From contig CAVYBR010000015.1 of NCBI GenBank assembly GCA_963766765.1, forward strand, positions 124,001 through 188,000: a DNA stretch of 64,000 nucleotides, given 5' to 3'. Shown in pieces: positions 40,794 through 48,459 of this stretch. The stretch comes from JACCQS01 sp963766765 (GTDB lineage Bacteria > Actinomycetota > Actinomycetes > Mycobacteriales > Geodermatophilaceae). The translations under genes were made by a program, and so were the position numbers. Positions within the stretch are counted from its first letter, which is position 1. Each line of letters starts with the position of its first letter. The notes beneath the pieces are model-generated. The model saw only the letters and a list, made by a program, of their open reading frames with translations. It ran no database searches and was not told where the DNA came from.

Positions 40794-40831
40794 GTCATTG
40801 ACCGTACGCCATAGGTCTATGACGTGTCAAC
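40786..40831. promoter_or_regulatory. Perfect 12-bp dyad, probable MarR operator
   Basis: GTTGACACGTCA (40786-40797) and TGACGTGTCAAC (40820-40831) are exact reverse complements, separated by 22 bases, in the divergent region between the yczE-like operon and the marR gene. The left arm covers the yczE GTG start and the right arm lies 21 bases before the marR GTG. Binding at both would block both promoters. Symmetry and position give strong support. Confidence 0.75.
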
Positions 40832-40852
40832 GAAATCGGCTAGGATTCCTTC

Positions 40853-41317
40853 GTGACAGAGACCAGGTGGCTGACGCCGCACGAGGATCGGGCCTGGCGG
40901 GCGTACCGCAAGATGCAGTCGGTGTTGCCCGCGCAACTTGCCCGCGACCTCGGGCGTGACTCGGGCTTGACCGATCCCGACTACGAGGTGCTGTCCACAC
41001 TGTCCGAACAGCCTGGTGACCGTTGGCAGCTCCGGGATCTGGCCGCCAAAATGCTGTGGTCGCGAAGCCGGCTCTCGCATCATGTGGCGCGAATGGAGCG
41101 CCGGGGCCTGGTCTCGCGCGAGGACGATCCGGCCGATGGCCGCGGTTGCATGATCGTTCTGACCCCCACCGGCATGCGGACTCTGGAGAAGGCGGCTCCA
41201 CACCATTTGACGTCCGTACGAGAGCACTTCATCGACCTGCTCACCGAGGACGAGCTGACCATGCTCACCGAGATCTCCGAGCGGGTCGTCGACCGACTGG
41301 GACAGATCCGACCCTGA
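40853..41317 (+). CDS. MarR-family transcriptional regulator
   Basis: 154 residues, GTG start with AGGA 9 bases upstream. The winged helix is clear: LSEQPGDRWQLRDLAAKMLWSRSRLSHHVARMERRGLVSRE, then the wing DDPADGRGCMIVLTPTG. It is divergent from the YczE/FMN reductase/PPOX operon and flanks a perfect dyad. It probably represses that operon and itself, and is released by a small or oxidising ligand. Confidence 0.92.
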   Translation: MTETRWLTPHEDRAWRAYRKMQSVLPAQLARDLGRDSGLTDPDYEVLSTLSEQPGDRWQLRDLAAKMLWSRSRLSHHVARMERRGLVSREDDPADGRGCMIVLTPTGMRTLEKAAPHHLTSVREHFIDLLTEDELTMLTEISERVVDRLGQIRP

Positions 41318-41332
41318 CGGGGGGCGAACGGA

Positions 41333-41818
41333 TCAGGCGGTCCGGCGGCGCGCTCCGGGGCCTAGAACAGCTTCGGTGTTCTTGACGCTCAGGCCGGTGT
41401 GGCCGGCCGCACAGCGCAGGTCGGTCTCGACCACGGCGCCGCAGCCGCGGTGTACGGAACGGATCGGAGCGCCGTCATCATCGAGGAGGTGGCGCTCTCC
41501 CCACTCGCGAATCGTGAGAATGATCGGGTAGAGGTCTCGGCCGCGCTCGGTGAGGCGGTACTCGTGCCGGGTCCGCTTCCCGGCCTCCTGGTACGGAACG
41601 CGGCGGATGACCCCTGCCTCTTCGAGTTCCCGGAGTCGGGCGGTCAGGACCGGACGGGACGCGCCCAGCTTGGCGTGCAGGTCATCGAAGCGCCGTATCC
41701 CGAGCAGCAGATCCCGCACGATCAACAGAGCCCAAGGCCTGCCCAGGAGGTCGAGGCCGCGGCTGATCGGGCAGTTGGCAGTGCTCAGGTCTTGCCAGCG
41801 AATCGGCTGCCCATCCAT
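41333..41818 (-). CDS. HxlR-family transcriptional regulator
   Basis: 161 residues. The motifs CPISRGLDLLGRPWALLIVRDLLLGIRRFDDLHAKLG and SRPVLTARLRELEEAGVIRRV define the HxlR winged helix. The C-terminal ~40 residues contain a Cys pair (RGCGAVV..LRCAAG) that could bind metal or sense redox. ATG 41818 is preferred because GGGA precedes it. It is transcribed away from an MFS exporter gene that it likely controls. Confidence 0.88.
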   Translation of the reverse strand: MDGQPIRWQDLSTANCPISRGLDLLGRPWALLIVRDLLLGIRRFDDLHAKLGASRPVLTARLRELEEAGVIRRVPYQEAGKRTRHEYRLTERGRDLYPIILTIREWGERHLLDDDGAPIRSVHRGCGAVVETDLRCAAGHTGLSVKNTEAVLGPGARRRTA

Positions 41819-41850
41819 GTTTCCCATCCTAGCTGGGTTTACTTGCGACA

Positions 41851-41865
41851 CCTAGTACCTCTAGG
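41851..41865. promoter_or_regulatory. Short dyad between hxlR and MFS genes
   Basis: CCTAG and CTAGG arms flank TACCT, 9 bases upstream of the MFS GTG. It lies in the divergent region, which also carries GTTTACTTGCG. It is a candidate operator for the HxlR regulator, but short and weakly supported. Confidence 0.35.
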
Positions 41866-41873
41866 CTGAGTTC

Positions 41874-43517
41874 GTGAAGAACACTGAGGCCCTGACGCGG
41901 ATCTCCCTGCCTGCCGCGGTTGCCGCCGCTCCGTTTCTGGTCTTTCTCGCCTACCCATTGCCGATCCCGCTTGTGCCCGCGATCAGCGCCGATCTCGGTG
42001 TGGGCATCGCCGACCTGCAGCTCGCCGTCGGTGGGTACCCGCTGGGTCTCGGCGCTGCGCTCCTAGCAGGCGGCGTGCTCAGCGACCGATTCGGTGCCGC
42101 GCGCGTCTGGGTGGTGTCGACTCTTGCTTTCGCAGGGTGCTCGTTGGGAGCTGGGCTGAGCGGATCGGCGGCCGAGCTCATCGGCTGGCGGGTGGGCGCC
42201 GGCGTGGCCGGGGCCGCGATGCTGGCCTGCTCGCTGAGCATGGTGCCGACCTCGATCCCCAGCCCGCACCGGCCCCGGGTCATGGCCTGGTGGGGAGCGG
42301 CGATCGGGGCCGGACTCTCGGTCGGTCCACTCCTGGCTGCGGCAAGTGTCGAGCTCGGCCGTTGGCGTCCGGCATTCCTGATCGTCGCGGGGATCGCGCT
42401 CGTGACCGCCGTCGCGGGTGCGGTCACGCTGCCGCTGCAGCGTCCGGCGGCATCTGGTCCGGCGCGCCAGATCGACGTGGTCAGCACGCTGGCACTGGCC
42501 CTGGGACTCGGCGCGTTGATCCTGGGCATCAACCGCCTTTCAGCCAGCGGCGCCACTGCGCCGACCATGGCGCTGCTCGTGGCCTCGGTTGCGCTGCTCG
42601 GCTCCTTCGCGGTGCTGCAGATCCGCCGCGCGGCCCCCTTGGTCGATCTCGGCCTGCTGCGTGAGCGTGGCTTCCGGACCGGCCTGGTCGCCGCGGCCGC
42701 GTTCGCCGGGTCGATGCTGTCGCTCATCGTGCTGTTCGGCGCCTACATCCAAGACGTGCTCAAGCTGAGCCCGATGGGAGTCGCCCTGTGGTTCCTGCCG
42801 TGGTCGGGGCTGGCCTTCGGGGTCGCGCTCCTGGCGTCGCGGCTGGCTCGGACGTTGTCGGTGCGGGTGCGCCTGCTGGCCGGGTTGGCCCTGTGTGTCG
42901 TCGGGCTTGTCTTGCTGCTGCCGATCGGCGCAGACACCTCGCCGGTATGGCTGCTACCCGGCTTCCTGATCGGGGGCGCCGGCGTCGGGCTGACGAATCC
43001 GGCCTTGGCGGCAGCCGCCGTTTCCGGGATTCCAGCTCAACGCAGCGGCATGGCGGCCGGTGTGGCCAACACCGCTCGTCAACTGGGCAACGCGGTGGGT
43101 ATTGCCGGTCTGGCCGCGCTGGCGCAGTGGGCGGCGACCCGCGCTGCGGCAGGATCAGCCTCAGTCGGCGACTCGGCGCACGTCGCCGCCGACATCGGCC
43201 GCGGGAACCTGGCCGGCGCGCTGGCGCTCGTACCGGCGCAGCGGCAGGAGGCCGTACGGGATCTCTATGACACTGCGCAGACCACCGGCATCCGTGCGGC
43301 TATCGCCGTGGCTATCGTCATCGCGCTGATCGGGCTCCTCGCCGTGGCTCGGATGTCGCGAGCGGACAAGAACCTGGAGCGAAGGCCGATTGCACAGGAG
43401 ACCACCGATCGCCAGGCCGACACCGACGGGCCCGCTAACGATCTGTCCCACAGCGAGATGCCCGGCCCGGATGTCCCGGTGACCACCGCCCGTACCCCAG
43501 AACGGAGTCCGCTGTGA
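41874..43517 (+). CDS. MFS transporter, multidrug exporter type
   Basis: 547 residues, GTG start, 12 to 14 membrane segments. LAYPLPIPLVPAISADLGVG and GGVLSDRFGAARVWVVSTL (motif A) open the protein; GAGVGLTNPALAAAAVSGIPAQRSGMAAGVANTARQLGNA near the end is typical of DHA2-like exporters. A ~55-residue polar tail follows the last helix. It is divergent from the HxlR regulator and overlaps the thioesterase gene by 4 bases (GTGA), so the exporter and thioesterase are made together. Confidence 0.86.
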   Translation: MKNTEALTRISLPAAVAAAPFLVFLAYPLPIPLVPAISADLGVGIADLQLAVGGYPLGLGAALLAGGVLSDRFGAARVWVVSTLAFAGCSLGAGLSGSAAELIGWRVGAGVAGAAMLACSLSMVPTSIPSPHRPRVMAWWGAAIGAGLSVGPLLAAASVELGRWRPAFLIVAGIALVTAVAGAVTLPLQRPAASGPARQIDVVSTLALALGLGALILGINRLSASGATAPTMALLVASVALLGSFAVLQIRRAAPLVDLGLLRERGFRTGLVAAAAFAGSMLSLIVLFGAYIQDVLKLSPMGVALWFLPWSGLAFGVALLASRLARTLSVRVRLLAGLALCVVGLVLLLPIGADTSPVWLLPGFLIGGAGVGLTNPALAAAAVSGIPAQRSGMAAGVANTARQLGNAVGIAGLAALAQWAATRAAAGSASVGDSAHVAADIGRGNLAGALALVPAQRQEAVRDLYDTAQTTGIRAAIAVAIVIALIGLLAVARMSRADKNLERRPIAQETTDRQADTDGPANDLSHSEMPGPDVPVTTARTPERSPL

Positions 43518-43915
43518 CCCTCAACCTGTCCGACCCCGGCGCGTTCCTGCGCGCCCACGGCGCTGAATACACGCTGACCAGCGGCACGCGGGTAGAGGGC
43601 CACCTCGATGCCTCGGCCGAGCACCACACGCCGTGGGGCGTGGTGCACGGCGGCGTCTACAGCACCGCGATCGAGTCGGCCGCCAGCATCGGCGCAAGCC
43701 TCGCCGTACAGGATCGCGGGGAATTCGCGGTCGGGCTCGACAACGTGACCGACTTCGTACGGGCGCACCGGGCCGGCCGGTTGACCTTCGTCGCGGTACC
43801 CGTCCATCAGGGGCGCACCGGCCAACTTTGGAAGGTGGACATCAACCGCGAGGACGGCGCGCTCGTAGCCACCGGGCGAGTGCGACTCCAGAACGTCCCT
43901 TTGCAGAAGGACTAG
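43514..43915 (+). CDS. PaaI-family hotdog thioesterase
   Basis: 133 residues. The catalytic region HHTPWGVVHGGVYSTAIESAASIGASLA (HGG loop with acidic Glu on the central helix) and the strand FVAVPVHQGRTGQLWKVDI match PaaI/YdiI thioesterases, which hydrolyse aromatic or hydroxylated acyl-CoAs. Coupling to the MFS gene suggests that it frees acids for export. A 70-nt hairpin repeat follows the stop by 6 bases. Confidence 0.88.
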   Translation: MTLNLSDPGAFLRAHGAEYTLTSGTRVEGHLDASAEHHTPWGVVHGGVYSTAIESAASIGASLAVQDRGEFAVGLDNVTDFVRAHRAGRLTFVAVPVHQGRTGQLWKVDINREDGALVATGRVRLQNVPLQKD

Positions 43916-43921
43916 TCCCCG

Positions 43922-43991
43922 GTGATCTTGACGAAAGTGTTAGTTCGGAGACCCAAACAGGGCCGTGAACCGACATTTTCGTCAAGATCAC
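43922..43991. repeat. 70-nt hairpin repeat, GTGATCTTGAC family, copy 2
   Basis: Left arm GTGATCTTGACGAAA and right arm TTTCGTCAAGATCAC pair perfectly over 15 bases and further imperfectly. Its length equals the copy at 12563-12632. It lies between the converging thioesterase and HelD-like genes, as expected for a two-way terminator or a mobile palindrome. Confidence 0.85.
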
Positions 43992-44007
43992 GGGCTGCGT
44001 AGGGGTT

Positions 44008-46131
44008 TCAAGCGCTCAGTTGCAGCTGCACTGGGAGCCGCTCCGCGTGCACCACGGTCAGGCTGGTGACCGCTCGGGTCAGAGCGACGTAGAGCCGATG
44101 CAGACCCCGCTCTTCGGCGGCCACGATCGCGCTCGGCTCGACCAGGACCACGTGGTCGTACTCGAGGCCCTTCGCCAAGCTGGCCGGCAGCAGGGTGACC
44201 CGCACGGCCCCCTCGGGGGAACCGGCGTCTGATTCGACGGCGGGATCGGCATCGGAGTCGACCTCGGGATCGGCAGCCGACAGCCGCAACGCGGAAACAC
44301 CGGCCGCAGCAAACGCCCGGCCGAGCGGACGGACGTCGGCGTCAGCCGCGATGACGCCTACCGAGCCAGGCTGGCGCAGCACGGCCGCGACGATTGACGG
44401 CAACGACTCGACCAGGTCGGCCACCTCGTACACAGAAACAGATCCGCGGCCGGGCCGGACCGACGTGGCTGGTGGCAATTGGGGAGCGAGATCGGGCAGG
44501 AGCCGGTTGGCCACGTCGAGGATCTCGCCCGGTACTCGGTAGCCGCGGGTCAGCACACGGACGACCGCCTCGGGCTTGCCCAACGACGCGAGCGAGGCGT
44601 CCCAGTCCGTCGTGGACCAGGGACTCGTCCCCTGCGCGATGTCGCCGAGCACGGTGACCGAACCGGCTTGGGCGCGACGGGCGACCGCGCGCAGCTGCAT
44701 CGCGGAAAGGTCCTGTGCCTCGTCGAGGATGACGTGCCCGAAGAGTTCCGTACGACGCAGGAGGCCCTCGACCTCGTCGATGAGGACGGCGTCGGCGACG
44801 CTCCATTGCGGAGTTCGGTGCTGTCGAGACTGCGCGTCGGCCGCGAGTTGGGCAAACTCTGACTCGCTCCAGGTCCCGCGACTGACGGCCGCGAGCTCGT
44901 CCGGGTCAGTCAATAGCGTGCGCACCATCTCCTTGGCGTCGATGGCCGGCCAGACATCGGCGAGCCACGCCTGGAGTTCGGCACTGTGCGCGCAGCGGCG
45001 GGTCTCCGCGTCGCTCGGTGAGCCGCCGGCGCGTTCCTTCTGTCGGCGCGCGTCCTCGGCCACGGTCATGGCCAAGCGGTCACGACCGACCGCGTACGGG
45101 ACACCGCTCCGCCGGACGTCATCCACGTACCGGCGCAGCCGTTCGACCGGGATCCGGTAGCGACGCCCACTGAGCGGGACCTGAACCGAGTCGTCAGGTT
45201 TACGGATGCCGCTGTACACCGCGCGCCTGAGTACGTCCGTCCAGCGCGCATCGCCCTTGATCTGGGCGAGTTCGGGAGAGTCGGTGCGGCGTACGGGGAC
45301 TCGGGCGGTCAGCTCGTCGACTGTGGACTGGGCAACGTCCAACTCGCCGAGGGCCGGCAGGACGGCGCCGATGTAGCGGAGGAACGCCGCGTTGGGGCCG
45401 ATGATCAGAACGCCGGATCGATGCAGTTGGTCCGGATAGGTGTAGAGCAGGTAAGCCGCCCGGTGCAGCCCCACGGCCGTCTTGCCCGTGCCCGGCGAGC
45501 CCTGGATGCATAGCGAGGTCTCCAGGGGCGCCCGGACGATATCGTCCTGGTCGGGAGCGATCGTGGCGACGATGTCACGCATCGGACCGGCCCGCGGCCG
45601 CTCGATCTCTTCCACCACGAGTTGCGCGAGCGGCTGGTCGTCGCCGATCCCGCGGTCGTGCGCGCTGATCAGGGCCTCGTCCTCGTACGAGGTCAGCAGC
45701 GCGCCGGCAAACCCGAACCGCCGGCGCAGCGCGACTCCCTGAGGTTGCGCCGGGGTCGCTTGATAGAACGGCCGCGACATCCGCGCCCGCCAGTCGATGA
45801 CCACTGGGTCGCCGGCGTCGTCCCGGATGTGTCGCCGGCCGATGTGGAACTGCTCGAGGCCCGGCGCATTGTCGTCCTCGTCGCGCAGGCGGTCGGTCCG
45901 GCCGAAGAACGGCGGGGTCCGGCCGTCGTCGGCCAAGGACTTGAGCCGGATGGCCTTGGAGCGGCCGAGCATCTCGCTGGCGAATGCGTCGCCGCCGGCA
46001 TCGCTCAGCGTGCTGGCGGTGACCCGCATGAAGCCGAGGCACTCCAGCGCTCGGTCGAGGTGGGCCTGTTCGGCCGTGAGCACGGGATCGTCGATGGTGA
46101 TTTCCGGGCGCGCAACATCGTCAGCAGCCAC
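44008..46131 (-). CDS. HelD/HelR-like RNA polymerase-recycling ATPase
   Basis: About 707 residues. The UvrD/Rep superfamily-1 core is complete: Walker A IQGSPGTGKTAVGLHRAAYLL, Walker B VILDEAQDLSAMQ, motif III TVLGDIAQGTSPW, motif V LAKGLEYDHVVLVEP and motif VI YVALTRAVTSL. The short N-terminal helical arm and central insert fit HelD/HelR, which removes stalled RNA polymerase and, in Streptomyces and mycobacteria, can protect against rifamycins. GTG 46131 is used; TTG 46158 is the upstream alternative. Confidence 0.85.
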   Translation of the reverse strand: MAADDVARPEITIDDPVLTAEQAHLDRALECLGFMRVTASTLSDAGGDAFASEMLGRSKAIRLKSLADDGRTPPFFGRTDRLRDEDDNAPGLEQFHIGRRHIRDDAGDPVVIDWRARMSRPFYQATPAQPQGVALRRRFGFAGALLTSYEDEALISAHDRGIGDDQPLAQLVVEEIERPRAGPMRDIVATIAPDQDDIVRAPLETSLCIQGSPGTGKTAVGLHRAAYLLYTYPDQLHRSGVLIIGPNAAFLRYIGAVLPALGELDVAQSTVDELTARVPVRRTDSPELAQIKGDARWTDVLRRAVYSGIRKPDDSVQVPLSGRRYRIPVERLRRYVDDVRRSGVPYAVGRDRLAMTVAEDARRQKERAGGSPSDAETRRCAHSAELQAWLADVWPAIDAKEMVRTLLTDPDELAAVSRGTWSESEFAQLAADAQSRQHRTPQWSVADAVLIDEVEGLLRRTELFGHVILDEAQDLSAMQLRAVARRAQAGSVTVLGDIAQGTSPWSTTDWDASLASLGKPEAVVRVLTRGYRVPGEILDVANRLLPDLAPQLPPATSVRPGRGSVSVYEVADLVESLPSIVAAVLRQPGSVGVIAADADVRPLGRAFAAAGVSALRLSAADPEVDSDADPAVESDAGSPEGAVRVTLLPASLAKGLEYDHVVLVEPSAIVAAEERGLHRLYVALTRAVTSLTVVHAERLPVQLQLSA

Positions 46132-46187
46132 GGGGCGAGAACCGTACTCCGACCTCAAGGCCCGTCAACCGAATTTCCCGGTACGAG

Positions 46188-48281
46188 TCAGGCAGGGGGT
46201 GTGACCGGGAGGTGCTCGGACCACCAGCGCAGGATGTGGATGAACCGGTCGCGACGGTGAGTCGGCCGGCCAGAACGGGACATCTCGTGACCCTCGCCGG
46301 GGAAGACCAACATTTCGGTCTGGACGCCATTGCGGCGCAGCGCGGTGAACCAGCGCTGGCCCTGCTCGATCGGGGTCCGCCAGTCCGCCTCGGAATGAAT
46401 GACCAGCGTCGGTGTGCTGACCTTGTCCACGAATGCCATCGGCGTCTTGTCCCGCAACGCGCCCTCGGAGCCGTGGTACTCATCGGGGAAGAACCAGCCG
46501 ATGTCTGAGGATCCGACGAACGAGTCAGCGTCGATGTAGCCGCGTTCGACGATGGCCGCGGCGAACCGGTCAGTGCGGGTGGTCAGCCACGCGGTCATGT
46601 AGCCGCCGTACGAGCCGCCCATCACCCCGACCCGGTCCGCGTCGAGGGACAGGTCCGCGTCGGCCAGGCACCCGTCGAGGAAGGCCAGGATGTCGTCGGC
46701 GTCCACTCCGCCCATAGCGCCCTTGATCGAGAGCCCGTGCGCCTGCCCGTACCCGGCAGAGCCCCGTGGATTGCACATGACGACGGCGTACCCGGCTCCC
46801 GCATAGACCTGCGACTCGTCGAAGTACGAGGACACGTACGAGGCGAACGGCCCGCCATGGATGTTGAGCAGGACCGGGTACGGACCGGGGCCGTACACCT
46901 CTGGGTCGGGCCGCACCACCCAGCCGTGGACCGGGTAGCCGTCGGCGGCCGGAACCTCCCGTTCGAGGATGGGACGTGGCGCAGCCTTTTCGCGCAGCGC
47001 CCGGCTCACATCGGTGAGCCGCCGCGGTGTCTGGCCGGACCCACCCCGGATCAGCACCGACTCACTCGGCCGGTCAGCCTCGGAGACGGTTGCGACCAGG
47101 GTGTCGCCCGAGGGGGTCACGGCGTGGCTCCCGTACGCCACCGGGCCGTTCGCGATCTCGACCGCTGAGTCCGCATCCACCGGCTCGGCGCGTGGATCGA
47201 CCTCCAGCAGTCGTACGGATCCGCGCCGTCGATCCTGCACGATGACGCCGCGCGCGCTGACCGACAGGTGACTGCCGACCTCGCCCAGATCGACGGTCTC
47301 CGGGTCGGTGAGGCACCGCGGCGAGTTCGAGCCGTCAGCGGAACCGGAGCTGCCGGGGGTTTCCGATGACCCGGGTGACTGAGGCGTGACGGACGCGGCG
47401 CCGACGGATGCCGGCACGGCGTAGAGGCTGGCGTTGCGGGCGACGAAGTCGACACCGCTCTCGCCAAGCGCTTCCCCCAGGAAGACGATCAAGTCCCCGT
47501 CCGGCGTCCACTGCGGATCACTGCAGGCAAGGCCGGTGCCGGCAACGAATCGGAGATCGCCGCCGTCGGGCGTGCAGGTGAAGACAGCGGACGTCAGGTC
47601 CTCCCGGTCATCCATATCGCCGTCTGCGGGTCGGTCGCTGACAAAGGCCAGACGCGACCCGTCCGGGCTCCACGAGACATCCACGTGGTCACACTCGCCG
47701 TTGGTGATCTGCCTGGCGAGCGGCAGGTCATCGCCGGAGGGCGGCAGGTCGACATCGAGATCGGGCACGTCGAGAAGGAACACGTGGTTCGGGCGATCCC
47801 TTGTGTAGCCGACCCCGTCGGCCCGGTGCGCCAACTTCGTGATCAGGCGTGGTGCCTCCGCGGCGGAGTCGATGTCATCGTCGGTCCCGTATCGGCCCTT
47901 CTCGGGCACGCGGGCTGAGTACGCGATCTGCCGCGAGTCCGGACTCCATCGCGGCGCTCCCGCACCCAATGGCGCGTCGGTGACCGCCACGGGGTCGGCG
48001 CCGCCCAACTCCAGGATGTGGATCTGCGGTTTGCCCTTCTTCTCCGCGCGCAGGAACGCCACCAGACGACCATCCGGGCTGATGGCCGGGGCGGTGTCCC
48101 GATGGCCTTTGGTCAGTCGGCGCGGTGGCCCGGATTCGTCCAGCGGAACCGCCCACAGACCCCCGACGTACTCGTTGCTCTCCAGGTCGGGCCGGATGAC
48201 CGGGACGATCGCCAGCTTGCCGTCCGGATGCAGGGTCGGCTCGCCGCACGTGGCGAGCAGGTCGAGATGTTCAGGGCGCAT
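46188..48281 (-). CDS. S9-family prolyl oligopeptidase/acyl-peptide hydrolase
   Basis: 697 residues. An N-terminal beta-propeller with TolB-like blades (AISPDGRLVAFL, APRWSPDSRQIAYSA, VSWSPDGSRLAFV) leads to an alpha/beta hydrolase domain with NIHGGPFASY, the nucleophile VMGGSYGGYMTAW and the His in FPGEGHEMSRSG. It cleaves short peptides in the cytoplasm. A Ser/Gly-rich low-complexity insertion (SPGSSETPGSSGSADGSN) interrupts the propeller. ATG 48281 is preferred to TTG 48290. Confidence 0.9.
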   Translation of the reverse strand: MRPEHLDLLATCGEPTLHPDGKLAIVPVIRPDLESNEYVGGLWAVPLDESGPPRRLTKGHRDTAPAISPDGRLVAFLRAEKKGKPQIHILELGGADPVAVTDAPLGAGAPRWSPDSRQIAYSARVPEKGRYGTDDDIDSAAEAPRLITKLAHRADGVGYTRDRPNHVFLLDVPDLDVDLPPSGDDLPLARQITNGECDHVDVSWSPDGSRLAFVSDRPADGDMDDREDLTSAVFTCTPDGGDLRFVAGTGLACSDPQWTPDGDLIVFLGEALGESGVDFVARNASLYAVPASVGAASVTPQSPGSSETPGSSGSADGSNSPRCLTDPETVDLGEVGSHLSVSARGVIVQDRRRGSVRLLEVDPRAEPVDADSAVEIANGPVAYGSHAVTPSGDTLVATVSEADRPSESVLIRGGSGQTPRRLTDVSRALREKAAPRPILEREVPAADGYPVHGWVVRPDPEVYGPGPYPVLLNIHGGPFASYVSSYFDESQVYAGAGYAVVMCNPRGSAGYGQAHGLSIKGAMGGVDADDILAFLDGCLADADLSLDADRVGVMGGSYGGYMTAWLTTRTDRFAAAIVERGYIDADSFVGSSDIGWFFPDEYHGSEGALRDKTPMAFVDKVSTPTLVIHSEADWRTPIEQGQRWFTALRRNGVQTEMLVFPGEGHEMSRSGRPTHRRDRFIHILRWWSEHLPVTPPA

Positions 48282-48314
48282 CAACCTCAAGCTACCCGCG
48301 CGCCCAGATTTCGG

Positions 48315-48376
48315 CCGGTTGGCTACACAACCGCCACTTTGAGTGACGTGAAAGGGCAGGTTGTGTAGCGAACCGG
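48315..48376. repeat. 62-nt hairpin with CCGGTT-CTACACAACC arms
   Basis: CCGGTTGGCTACACAACC at the left and GGTTGTGTAGCGAACCGG at the right pair at 17 of 18 positions, with inner bases GCCACTTT and AAAGGGCA extending the stem. It has the same 62-base size as the AGTTGATCAT family but a different sequence; only one copy is in the window. It lies between the S9 peptidase start and the end of glpD. Confidence 0.8.
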
Positions 48377-48421
48377 CGTTATCGCGTGCGGTCTCGTGCC
48401 TCGGCCGGACCCCGCTCGGCG

Positions 48422-48439
48422 ACTTTCTCCGGAGAAAGT
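48422..48439. repeat. ACTTTCTCCGGAGAAAGT palindrome behind glpD
   Basis: A perfect 18-bp dyad 20 bases beyond the glpD stop, flanked by GCGGTCTG, which is the reverse complement of the CAGACCGC seen at other copies. It follows the 62-nt hairpin by 45 bases, so two different repeats stand in the same gene gap. Confidence 0.85.
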
Positions 48440-48459
48440 GCGGTCTGGGCTGGGCCGGC

